Assembly: GCF_021206925.1 (NCBI RefSeq)
Contig: NZ_JAJPRF010000013.1
Coordinates: 28,707-92,706 of the forward strand
Origin: Rhodoflexus caldus
Lineage (GTDB): Bacteria; Bacteroidota; Bacteroidia; Cytophagales; Thermoflexibacteraceae
DNA: 64,000 nt
Reading direction: 5' to 3'
The notes beneath the pieces were generated by a model. It was not told the origin of the DNA and did no database searches. It worked only from the letters and a program-made list of their open reading frames with translations. The translations under genes and the position numbers were made by a program. Each line of letters begins with the position of its first letter. The stretch's first letter is position 1. This document shows, piece after piece, positions 33,828-41,814 of the stretch.

Positions 33828-36311
33828 TTAAGCCTCCGAAATAACCCATTCTTCGGGTTTTTCTGCATTATTTTCCTCTATGTGTACTTTCTGGCCTTTG
33901 CTGAGTCTTCCGGAAATAATCATGCGGCTTAGCGGACGGCGCAGCAGGTTGCGAATAGCTCCTTTGAGCGGACGCACACCATAGCGCGGCGTAAAGCCTG
34001 CCATTGCTATGTGCTTTTTGGCTTCCGGGGTCAGCGAGAGTGTGATGCCTTGCTTGGCCAGCAAGTCGGTCAGCCCTTTCAAGTGGATTTCAAATATTTT
34101 TACCACATTTTCCTCCGAAATAGGCGCAAAAGGTACAATTTCGGTCAGGCGCGCCAGAAATTCGGGGCGGAAAAACTTGGCCATAATCTCCATCAGGTCT
34201 TGCGACTTCGGAATTTCGCCCGCCTGAAAGGACTGAATAATATGCTCTTGCCCGATGTTGGAAGTAAACAGCACAACGGCATTGGAAAAATCGCCGACTT
34301 TGCCCAAACGGTCGGTGAGTTTGCCTTCATCCAAAATTTGCAGGAACAAGTCAAACACCGAAGGGTGCGCTTTCTCGATTTCATCGAACAGCACCACCGA
34401 ATACGGTTTTTCTCTGATTTTATTAACAAGCATACCGCCTTCTTCGTAGCCTACGTATCCGGGAGGTGCGCCGTAGAGCAGTGCGGCGGAATGTTCCTCC
34501 TTAAACTCGGACATGTCAAAGCGGATAAGAAAACTTTCATCATTGAATAGAAAATCGGCAAGCGCTTTGGCAAGTTCGGTTTTGCCTGTGCCCGTAGGCC
34601 CCAGCAGGAAGAATGAGCCAATAGGCTGCCCGCCTTTAATCAGCCCCGAGCGCGACTCTAAAATAGCTTCGCAAAGAGCTTTTACGGCGTGGTCTTGTCC
34701 TACAACGCGCTGTTTGAGGATTTCGTCCATACCAAGGAGTTTTTCGCGTTCTTTGCTCTGCAATTTGCCTAAGGGAATGCCTGTTTTGTGGGCAATAACG
34801 GCGGCAATGTCGTTTTTTTCTACGGTGTCTTTTTTGTTGTCGGTAAGCGCCAACAGCGTATTGAGCGTATTGTACAGGTGCTCGCGGAGAATATCGGCAG
34901 CGTCTATCTCATCTGCCTGCACGGTTTCTTCCATTTGCCCCATCAAAATATGGCTCACTTTGTTTTTGAGTTGGGCATGAAACCAGCGCAGTTCGCGCAG
35001 CAGTGCCACCTCCTCCACCACCGAAAGTTTGTCTAACTCGCTTTTGAGTGCTTCCAACTCGGCGCGGGAGTGTTCGTCCATCATGCGAATGGCTGCCATG
35101 GTTCTATCAACCAAATCTACGGCGGCATCGGGCAAGCGGCGGTCTTTTACATAGCGCTTGGCCAATCGCACGGCTTCGGCTGCCGCATCTTCAGCCACTC
35201 TCAGGCCATGGTGTTGCTCATAGAGCGGCAGAATGTGCTGAATCATGCGGGTAGCGGTGTCCATATCGGGTTCTTCTACTCGCAATACCTCAAAACGTCG
35301 GCTGAATGCTTCGTCGGCTTCTATGTATTTGCGGTATTCGTCGTTGGTGGTTGCGCCTATTACCGTCAGCTCGCCGCGTGCCAACTCGGGTTTAAGCAAT
35401 TGCGCCGCACCGGAGCCCACGGAGCCTTTGGGGTCGAGCATTACGTGCAACTCATCAATAAACAAAATGGCCTTGGTGTATTTTTTCAGTTCTTTCAAGA
35501 TGGCTTTCAGGCGTTCCTCCACCTCTCCGCGATAGCTTGCACCCGCTACGAGTGCCCCCAAGTCAAGTTCAAAAATTTGCGCTTCGGCCAGATGCGGCGG
35601 TACTTTCCCTGCTGCTATGCTGAGCGCAAACCCATCCACAAGTGCGGTTTTGCCAACGCCCGGTTCGCCAACAATGATGACGTTGGGCTTGGTTCTTCGC
35701 CCAAGAATCTCTGCCATCATGCGCGTTTCGCGGTCTCTGCCTACAATAGGGTCTAATTTGCCTTCGCTTGCCATTTCGGTTTTGTTGCGGCAATATTTGA
35801 GTAAAGCGCCTGTGGAAGGTGCGGCAGCCGATGCGGGTGAGTTGTTCGAGGCCGCTGCTGCGGTTTCGCCCGTAGCCCGTTGTAGCGCAAGTTCTTCCAA
35901 TGCGCTTTCCAGCAATTCTTTTTGTGTCAGTCCAAAACTTTTGAGTTGCTCTTTGCTGAACGCCAAATCGGGTTTGAGCAGGGCGGCCATGCAACACACA
36001 GGGTCTATGGCATCGCGAGACAGTTGCAGTTGCACCAGTTCTGCCATTTTAAAAACCTCCTGAGTTTTGGCGTCGGAGGGCGGCGTTTCGGGAACAGTTA
36101 CGGCTTTGGGCAGGTCTTCGAGCCGCACTTCTGCCCATTCGCGCAGTTCGGGGACATCCTTGCCGGCCAGAGAAAGCGTAGTGGCAAGCCCTACGTCGTT
36201 GTGCAGCAATCCCATCAGCAGGTGGGCAGGCGTTACCGCCGCGTGTCGATATTCTTTGGCAAGAGACTGGGCTACCTGCAAAGCGTAGCGAAGGGCATCT
36301 GTGTAATTCAT
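33828..36311 (-). CDS. tssH: ClpV/TssH-type AAA+ ATPase of type VI secretion
   Basis: An 827-residue Hsp100 ATPase. The Clp N-domain is residues 1-150. AAA domain 1 has Walker A in VGEPGVGKTALVDGF and Walker B in ILFIDELHVML. A short middle helical region follows. AAA domain 2 has Walker A in LLGPTGTGKTELAKAL and Walker B in VVLFDEIEKAH. A ClpB-type C-domain ends the protein. The N-domain (LREWAEVRLEDLPKA and the DAIDPVCCMAALLKPD segment) matches the Bacteroidota TssH/ClpV form, which recycles contracted T6SS sheath, rather than ClpB or ClpC. The ClpB-type long coiled middle domain is shorter here. It is isolated from other T6SS genes. ClpC-like chaperone is the alternative. Confidence 0.82.
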   Translation of the reverse strand: MNYTDALRYALQVAQSLAKEYRHAAVTPAHLLMGLLHNDVGLATTLSLAGKDVPELREWAEVRLEDLPKAVTVPETPPSDAKTQEVFKMAELVQLQLSRDAIDPVCCMAALLKPDLAFSKEQLKSFGLTQKELLESALEELALQRATGETAAAASNNSPASAAAPSTGALLKYCRNKTEMASEGKLDPIVGRDRETRMMAEILGRRTKPNVIIVGEPGVGKTALVDGFALSIAAGKVPPHLAEAQIFELDLGALVAGASYRGEVEERLKAILKELKKYTKAILFIDELHVMLDPKGSVGSGAAQLLKPELARGELTVIGATTNDEYRKYIEADEAFSRRFEVLRVEEPDMDTATRMIQHILPLYEQHHGLRVAEDAAAEAVRLAKRYVKDRRLPDAAVDLVDRTMAAIRMMDEHSRAELEALKSELDKLSVVEEVALLRELRWFHAQLKNKVSHILMGQMEETVQADEIDAADILREHLYNTLNTLLALTDNKKDTVEKNDIAAVIAHKTGIPLGKLQSKEREKLLGMDEILKQRVVGQDHAVKALCEAILESRSGLIKGGQPIGSFFLLGPTGTGKTELAKALADFLFNDESFLIRFDMSEFKEEHSAALLYGAPPGYVGYEEGGMLVNKIREKPYSVVLFDEIEKAHPSVFDLFLQILDEGKLTDRLGKVGDFSNAVVLFTSNIGQEHIIQSFQAGEIPKSQDLMEIMAKFFRPEFLARLTEIVPFAPISEENVVKIFEIHLKGLTDLLAKQGITLSLTPEAKKHIAMAGFTPRYGVRPLKGAIRNLLRRPLSRMIISGRLSKGQKVHIEENNAEKPEEWVISEA

Positions 36312-36399
36312 AATGGTAGCGTTTGAGTGAAGTATTGCACAGGCAAAATATGATTTGAAGCTATGAATATTTTCTCAATTTTGCGAAAAACGACCGTTA

Positions 36400-37341
36400 A
36401 TGCTATCTGTTCAGTCGGTCAGTAAGTCCTTCGGGAAGCTGAAAGCCGTAGATAATTTGAGTTTATACCTCAACAAAGGCACATTTACCGCCCTGCTGGG
36501 GCCAAACGGTGCTGGCAAAACCACGCTGGTGGAAATGATAGAAGGCTTGCAGCAGCCCGACAGCGGCAGCATTTCCATTGCAGGGCTCAACTGGCAGCAA
36601 CATGCCGCACAGTTGCGGCGCATCATCGGGTTGAGTTTGCAGGAAACGCGTTTTATTGACAAACTCACCGTTGCCGAAACGCTGCGTTTGTTTGCTTCTT
36701 TTTATGACATTGGCACACGGCGCACGGAAGAAGTAATGGAAATGGTGCGGCTTACCGAAAAACAAAACAGCTATACGGTCAATCTTTCGGGCGGCCAACG
36801 GCAGCGGCTGGCGCTGGCCATAGGCATTTTGCACACACCGCAATTGCTGATTTTGGATGAACCCACCACCGGCCTCGACCCCAATGCACGCCGCGAACTG
36901 TGGGAAATGCTCGAACACCTGAAAAAGACCGCCGGAATGACCCTGCTGCTTACAACCCACTACATGGAAGAAGCCGAATACCTCTGCGAACGAATTGTGA
37001 TTATGGACAAGGGGGCAATTCTGGCCGATGGCTCGCTGCCCGAACTACTGAGCCGATTTGATGCGGGCGAACGGATAGAACTGGAACTGCTGACCGACGA
37101 ACGCTCCGAAACATTTTGGCAAGCGCTGTTTGCAGCCATGGAGGGTTTGCGCAAAATAGACCTGCACTGCACCGAAGACGGCATACAGGCTACGATGGAA
37201 GTAGAGCGCATTGCGGCATTTCTTCCGCCGCTGATGCAGCAATTAGACAAACTGCCCGTCAGGCTGCACCACCTGAACTCGCGCCGAAAAACGCTGGACG
37301 ACCTGTTTACGACCATGACCGGCAGGCGATTGGCAGATTAA
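36400..37341 (+). CDS. ABC transporter ATP-binding protein (ABC-2 type)
   Basis: A 313-residue ATPase of the DrrA/CcmA group. Walker A is GPNGAGKTTLVEM, the signature is LSGGQRQRLALAIG, Walker B is LLILDEPTTGLDPN and the H-loop is TTHYMEEAEYL. The C-terminal ~90 residues are the variable domain common in this group. No permease is adjacent. An ABC-2 permease without its own ATPase is encoded at 52435-53460 and may be its partner. The gene is divergent from tssH with an 88-nt gap. Substrate unknown (drug, lipid or polysaccharide). Confidence 0.92.
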   Translation: MLSVQSVSKSFGKLKAVDNLSLYLNKGTFTALLGPNGAGKTTLVEMIEGLQQPDSGSISIAGLNWQQHAAQLRRIIGLSLQETRFIDKLTVAETLRLFASFYDIGTRRTEEVMEMVRLTEKQNSYTVNLSGGQRQRLALAIGILHTPQLLILDEPTTGLDPNARRELWEMLEHLKKTAGMTLLLTTHYMEEAEYLCERIVIMDKGAILADGSLPELLSRFDAGERIELELLTDERSETFWQALFAAMEGLRKIDLHCTEDGIQATMEVERIAAFLPPLMQQLDKLPVRLHHLNSRRKTLDDLFTTMTGRRLAD

Positions 37342-37369
37342 ACCGCACAACAAGCCATACGGGATATTT

Positions 37370-37392
37370 CGGATTACGGATTTGGGATTTTT
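37370..37392. repeat. Short heptamer repeat block
   Basis: On the minus strand three near-copies of AAATCCC/AAATCCG occur in a row. They match the eight-copy array at 38218-38273. Confidence 0.45.
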
Positions 37393-37637
37393 TGCATCAG
37401 TAAAATCCGCATCATCCGATTGAAACTATGTACATTCTCTAATGCGCCTTGAATCGCTCATCTGGTTGCTGTTATAGATTTTTTACAAAAAATTTGACAG
37501 ATATACACCCATCCGATGGACTTACAAGGCTTGAATATTTGATTTTGAACCGTTTACACAAGGTATTTTTCGCAGGAAAAAGTTATATTGTGCTGGTAGT
37601 TTACTCAACGCAATAAGGAAAAAATCAACAGTAAGTT
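37393..37637. other. Intergenic region with repeat fragments
   Basis: It holds AAAATCCGCATCATCCG (37402 onward, similar to 40445-40480) and a partial inverted R1 copy at about 37520-37562 (GAATATTTGATTTTGAACC). No gene is seen. The DUF779 promoter should lie at the right end. Confidence 0.45.
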
Positions 37638-38018
37638 ATGAAAGCGACCCGTATAGACGTTACTCCCGAAGCCATGCAAGTCATTGACCGCCTGCGTGCC
37701 GAGCATGGCGAACTGATGTTTCACCAAAGCGGCGGCTGTTGCGACGGTTCTGCCCCCATGTGCTTCCCTGCGGGCGAGTTCCGCATCGGTGATAACGACG
37801 TGTACTTAGGCAGCATCCACGGCTGCGAGTTTTACATGGCTGCCGACCAGTTTGAGTATTGGAAACATACGCACCTGACTGTGGACGTAACGCCCGGGCG
37901 CGGTGCAAGTTTTTCTTTGGAAATTCCGATGGGTATTCGCTTTGTCATCAAATCCCGCCTGTTTACCGAAGAAGAAGCCGCCAATTTAGAACCCGTGCGC
38001 ATGGGCGCAGCAGTGTAA
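37638..38018 (+). CDS. DUF779 family protein
   Basis: A 126-residue cytoplasmic protein matching DUF779, a family often encoded beside acetaldehyde or other NAD-dependent aldehyde dehydrogenases. The conserved cysteine cluster HQSGGCCDGSAPMC is near residues 29-42. The pattern IHGCEFYMAADQFEYWKHT and the SxxLEIPxGxRFxxKSRLF-type ending are typical. The cysteines suggest a metal or redox role, but the function is unproven. No aldehyde dehydrogenase lies next to it here. Confidence 0.85.
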   Translation: MKATRIDVTPEAMQVIDRLRAEHGELMFHQSGGCCDGSAPMCFPAGEFRIGDNDVYLGSIHGCEFYMAADQFEYWKHTHLTVDVTPGRGASFSLEIPMGIRFVIKSRLFTEEEAANLEPVRMGAAV

Positions 38019-38042
38019 AAGTAGCAAAGGGTTAAAGCAATT

Positions 38043-38084
38043 CCATCCATAGCAAACGGTTTGCAAACCATTCGCTATGGATGG
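38043..38084 (+). terminator. Long hairpin after the DUF779 gene
   Basis: CCATCCATAGC (38043-38053) pairs with GCTATGGATGG (38074-38084), and the loop itself contains the palindrome GGTTTGCAAACC. There is no T-run, so it may be a processing or repeat hairpin rather than a true terminator. Confidence 0.5.
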
Positions 38085-38217
38085 ATGAATGAATAGACGC
38101 ACGGGATGGAATAGCGATATTTTCCGCCTTGCGATTTTCGCTCAAATCCTCTGACGGGGGGCTGTAGGGATTCGCGAAAGCCTGTTAGCCGTTGTCGCAG
38201 ACGCTAACAGCGATTCA

Positions 38218-38273
38218 AATTCCCAATTCCCAAATCCCAAATCCGAAATCCGAAATCCCAATTCCCAATTCCG
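38218..38273. repeat. Heptamer tandem repeat, eight copies
   Basis: There are eight consecutive 7-mers of the form AA(T/A)TCC(C/G), from AATTCCC at 38218 to AATTCCG ending 38273. It abuts the stop of the DprE2-like gene. A three-copy relative is at 37370-37392. Confidence 0.8.
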
Positions 38274-38281
38274 CCTTCCTT

Positions 38282-39016
38282 TCACATTTTCAACCGCTTA
38301 AAAATTCCTTCGGGTATCAGCTTGATAATGAGCATAATCCATCGCCACATCCAGAGGGTATAGATAACGTTGCGGCGGCGTTGAACAGCTCTGAAAATGT
38401 CTTCGGCGACCTGTTGCGGCGAGGCAGTGAGCAAAGGCGGCAAGTTGAGGTGTTCGGTCATTTTGGTGGCAATAAAGCCCGGCTTGACGGTGAGCACGTG
38501 TACGCCGCTGTGCGCCAACCGATTGCGCAAACCCGAAAGATAGGCGGTGAAGGCTGCCTTCGCACTGCCGTAGATGTAGTTGCTTTGCCTGCCGCGTTCG
38601 CCCGCTACCGAGCTGATGCCGACAATGCAGCCGCTTTTTGCCTGTTCCATGCTCTGCGCGGCAATGTTGAGGATGGAAACCGCACCCGTGTAGTTGGTGT
38701 GGATGATGCGCTGCGCTTCGGCAAAGTTGCGCGCCGCCTCTTCCTGATTGCCTAAATAGCCGAAAACGGCAATGACAATATCGGGTTGGGGGCTGAGTTG
38801 CGCCCAAAAATCGGCGTGCGAGTCGTAGGCAAGCGCATCAAAATAAACGGCTTTTGCCGCCGTGCCGTAGCGGATGGCAATATCTGCCGCAAGGTTTTGC
38901 GCGGCTTCCGTTTGTCGGGCTGCCACCACTACCGAGTGCCCGCTTTGGGCAAAACGGCGCGCCAATGCCGTCCCTACGTCGGAAAGTGCGCCCAAAATCA
39001 GTACCGACTTGCTCAT
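38282..39016 (-). CDS. DprE2-like short-chain dehydrogenase/reductase
   Basis: A 244-residue SDR. The cofactor loop is LILGALSDVGTALARRFA; the catalytic Ser/Tyr/Lys are in ISSVAGERGRQSN and YIYGSAKAAF. The SSVAGER and GVHVLTVKPGFIATKMT blocks and the C-terminal membrane-facing helix (WMWRWIMLIIKLIPEGIFK) match DprE2, which reduces the 2'-keto intermediate to decaprenyl-phospho-arabinose. Its start overlaps the stop of the DprE1-like gene by 4 bp, so the two are translationally coupled as in mycobacteria. The organism has no arabinogalactan, so the pentose product probably feeds another glycan. Confidence 0.85.
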   Translation of the reverse strand: MSKSVLILGALSDVGTALARRFAQSGHSVVVAARQTEAAQNLAADIAIRYGTAAKAVYFDALAYDSHADFWAQLSPQPDIVIAVFGYLGNQEEAARNFAEAQRIIHTNYTGAVSILNIAAQSMEQAKSGCIVGISSVAGERGRQSNYIYGSAKAAFTAYLSGLRNRLAHSGVHVLTVKPGFIATKMTEHLNLPPLLTASPQQVAEDIFRAVQRRRNVIYTLWMWRWIMLIIKLIPEGIFKRLKM

Positions 39017-40350
39017 AGCCCGGCAAGTAAACGTTTAGACTGCAAGGAAGCAAATTTGCCTTCGGGATTGTAGGTGCGGACAATGTCAAGAAATTCCTGC
39101 AAGCGCGGATAGCCCGCTTTGAACACTTCGGGTTTCATGCGGGCATCTTTGGTCAGGTAGAGCCGCCCGCCGTAGTCCAGCACTACGCGGTCTAATTCGT
39201 CCAAAAATTCAAACAGTCCTTTGCGCACGGGGAAATCCAGCGCGAGCGTATAGCCTTCCATCGGGAAAGAAATCAGGCTTTCCTGTTTGCCGAACAGTTT
39301 CAACACCGCCAAAAACGAGCCCCAGCCCTTTTTGCCGATGCGCTGCAAAATGTCGGTTAGTCCGCGTTCCGAGGCGGCAGGCGGCAACACAAATTGATAT
39401 TGCACAAAACCGCTGCGCCCATACATCCGATTCCAGTGATGAATGGCATCCAGCGGATAGAAAAATCCGTCGTAAGGCACGGTGCTGTCCATTACGCGGC
39501 GGTAATTTTTGTGGTAATACAAAAAGTTGAACGCCCGCACCGAAAGATTATTCAACACAAATTCAGGGAAGTGGAAAGGCACGGTCAGCTTCATCTTGGG
39601 CGGCAGTTGCAGGTGCTTGTCGGCAGGAACGCCCGCGAGTTGGTCGGCTGCGGCATGTTCGCCCGACATCATGATGCTTCTGCCGAAGCCGTCGCCGCTT
39701 TTGAGGCAGTCAATCCAAGCCATGGAATAGGTCGCGTGTTTGTATTGCTCAAACAGGGCGATGATTTCCTGTAAATTGCGGGCTTTCACCTGCCGCTGGC
39801 GGATATAGGCGGTTTGAATTTTTTTGAGGCGGAAACAAACCGTCAGGATGGCACCCGTCAGCCCCATGCCGCCGCAGGTAGCCGCGAACAGGTCGGCATG
39901 TTCCGCAGGCGAACAGCGGACGATTTCGCCCCTGCCCGTAAATACATCCATCCAAAGCACGTGCTGCCCAAAAGAGCCTTCTACGTGGTGATTTTTGCCG
40001 TGCACGTCGGATGCAACCGCCCCGCCGACGGTGATAAACTTAGTGCCGGGCGTAACGGGCAAAAACCAGCCCTTCGGTACAATCACATCCAGTACGTCGG
40101 CAAGCGTAACGCCTGCCTGACAAGTAAGGATGCCGTTTTGCGTATCAAAGGCAACGATTTTGTCAAATTTGAGCGAAGAAACCACGCAGCGGTCGGAAAG
40201 GGACGAGTCGCCATAGCAGCGCCCGTTACCTCTGATAATCAGTTCGTTGGCAGTTTCAAAAGTATGCCGCAGGGTTTCGGTATCGGCAAAAGAAGTTGCG
40301 GTAGTGGCTACCGGGGGGTAGTTGCCCCAATTGGCAAGTGTAGTTTTCAT
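39013..40350 (-). CDS. DprE1-like FAD-dependent polyprenyl-phosphoribose 2'-oxidase
   Basis: A 445-residue VAO-type flavoprotein. The FAD domain shows IIRGNGRCYGDSSL and the PGTKFITVGGAVASDVHGKN block, nearly the DprE1 signature. H117 aligns with the FAD-contacting histidine of mycobacterial DprE1 (H132). K401 in LYLTKDARMK aligns with the essential K418. The residue matching the benzothiazinone-reactive C387 is A370 (GYTLALDFPV). The enzyme would oxidise polyprenyl-phospho-ribose at C2'. It is coupled to the DprE2-like gene (4-bp overlap) and lies 165 bp downstream of the UbiA gene. Confidence 0.87.
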   Translation of the reverse strand: MKTTLANWGNYPPVATTATSFADTETLRHTFETANELIIRGNGRCYGDSSLSDRCVVSSLKFDKIVAFDTQNGILTCQAGVTLADVLDVIVPKGWFLPVTPGTKFITVGGAVASDVHGKNHHVEGSFGQHVLWMDVFTGRGEIVRCSPAEHADLFAATCGGMGLTGAILTVCFRLKKIQTAYIRQRQVKARNLQEIIALFEQYKHATYSMAWIDCLKSGDGFGRSIMMSGEHAAADQLAGVPADKHLQLPPKMKLTVPFHFPEFVLNNLSVRAFNFLYYHKNYRRVMDSTVPYDGFFYPLDAIHHWNRMYGRSGFVQYQFVLPPAASERGLTDILQRIGKKGWGSFLAVLKLFGKQESLISFPMEGYTLALDFPVRKGLFEFLDELDRVVLDYGGRLYLTKDARMKPEVFKAGYPRLQEFLDIVRTYNPEGKFASLQSKRLLAGL

Positions 40351-40386
40351 AGGGAAGTTTGTTGTCGGGTGATTGAGAAATTAAGT

Positions 40387-40481
40387 ACACGGATGTTAGC
40401 GGATTTCACTGATAAACGCTGATTTGAGATGTTTAAGAAATAAAATCCGCGTAAGTCCGCGTCATCTGCAATAATCCGTGT
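40387..40481. repeat. Dispersed ATCCG-rich intergenic repeat with terminal inverted ends
   Basis: It starts ACACGGAT (40387-40394) and ends ATCCGTGT (40474-40481), and holds repeated ATCCGCG/GTCCGCG blocks. Fragments occur at 28220-28245 and 37402-37420. It fills the gap between the DprE1-like and UbiA genes. Confidence 0.55.
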
Positions 40482-40515
40482 TAAATGATTTAAAGAAATG
40501 CACAGCGGTTTATTG

Positions 40516-41472
40516 TTATTCCAAAAGCGAATCCAGCAGCCCGCGGTAGTAGATGAGCGCGTAAAAACTCAACACCCAACCCAGCAGGCAAGCCTGAATA
40601 AAGCGGTCGCGGTAGAGCACCTTCACGGGCGAACCTGAATTGTTTTCCAAAAATGTGATTTGCAGGTAGCGCATCATGCCCGCCAGCACAAAAAAGAACG
40701 TATAGTAAACCCGATGCGTCCCCAATCGGCTGACCACTTCGGGCGAGAGCGTGTAGGTCAGGTAAGCAACCAGAATAACGGCAGTAATTAGTCCGGTAGA
40801 AAGGTTGATAAATTCCAAGTTGTAGCCTTTGGCAGCTTTGCGGACATCCGCCCCCGTTGCGGCTTTGAGCACCAAGTCGTCGCGGCGTTTGGCAATTGCC
40901 AGAAACAGCGCCAGCAGAAAAATCATCACCGTAAGCCATTCCGACACGTAAATATCGGTGAGTGCACCGCCTGCCTTTACGCGCAGCACAAAGCCCAGCG
41001 CCACAATAAAAATATCCAGAATGGAAATGTTTTTCAGCCCCAGCGAGTAGCCAACGTTCAAGCCGATGTAGAGCAGCAGCAGGAAGAAAAACTTGGTATT
41101 GAGCCAAAAAGCCAGCCCCAAACTGCCCGCCATGAGCAAGCCCAGCAGCACAAAAGCCATAGGAACGGAAACCGTGCCGGCTGCCAGCGGTCGTTTGCAT
41201 TTTTCGGGGTGCACTCGGTCGGCGGCGATGTCTTGGTAGTCGTTCAGTACGTAGATGCCGCTTGCCGCCCAACTGAACGCCAGCCAGCCCCAAAACAGCG
41301 GCAGCAATTTATCGGCTTCGTATATCCTGCCTGCAAAGAAGACAGGTAGCAAGAGGAACAAATTTTTGACCCAGTGTTTGGGTCGCATCAGTTGCACATA
41401 AGCACCTATGAGGTCGAGATACCGGTCGGGTTTAGCAACTGTGGTTAAAGTTGCTTTATGGTTTAAATCCAT
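40516..41472 (-). CDS. UbiA-family prenyltransferase, decaprenyl-phosphate phosphoribosyltransferase-like
   Basis: A 318-residue integral membrane protein with eight or nine helices. The first aspartate-rich motif with downstream HPxKxxRP (LNDYQDIAADRVHPEKCKRP) and QLMRPKHWVKNLFLLLPVFF at the N-terminus match DPPR synthase (Rv3806c group), which joins PRPP to polyprenyl phosphate. The second motif region is GYSLGLKNISILDIFIVA. ATG at 41472 (MDLNHKAT) is chosen; the 22 residues upstream in frame lack similarity. It is first of a minus-strand trio with DprE1- and DprE2-like genes, in pathway order. A phosphatase step is not encoded nearby. Confidence 0.87.
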   Translation of the reverse strand: MDLNHKATLTTVAKPDRYLDLIGAYVQLMRPKHWVKNLFLLLPVFFAGRIYEADKLLPLFWGWLAFSWAASGIYVLNDYQDIAADRVHPEKCKRPLAAGTVSVPMAFVLLGLLMAGSLGLAFWLNTKFFFLLLLYIGLNVGYSLGLKNISILDIFIVALGFVLRVKAGGALTDIYVSEWLTVMIFLLALFLAIAKRRDDLVLKAATGADVRKAAKGYNLEFINLSTGLITAVILVAYLTYTLSPEVVSRLGTHRVYYTFFFVLAGMMRYLQITFLENNSGSPVKVLYRDRFIQACLLGWVLSFYALIYYRGLLDSLLE

Positions 41473-41814
41473 TTCTTGTAATTGTAATAGTAAGACTGAA
41501 TAAAGTACAACATCTGTTAATTTTGAACATAAATTCAATTAATTACTGATGTAAGATATTGATTAATTATTGCAAAGTTATAAATATTGATTTGTTATTT
41601 ACAACTTTAAACTCCCTTTATTTGCTATTAGAAAGCGTTTTTGTATTTAAAAATACATTTTTAAGCAAAAAAATAAAAATAAGTACACGTGTTGTTTTTT
41701 AATTTTTTTTTCTACTTTTACACTATAATTCTTTAAAAGAGATGTTTAATCATGCTCAATAAAGAAAAATACCATTAAAAAACAAAAAAGTACAATTTTG
41801 CAAACACTACTACG
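41473..41814. other. Strongly AT-rich divergent promoter region
   Basis: About 340 bp between the UbiA gene (minus) and the giant esterase gene (plus). It has long A and T runs and no ORF. It presumably carries both promoters; no clear TAnnTTTG box could be fixed. Confidence 0.5.
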
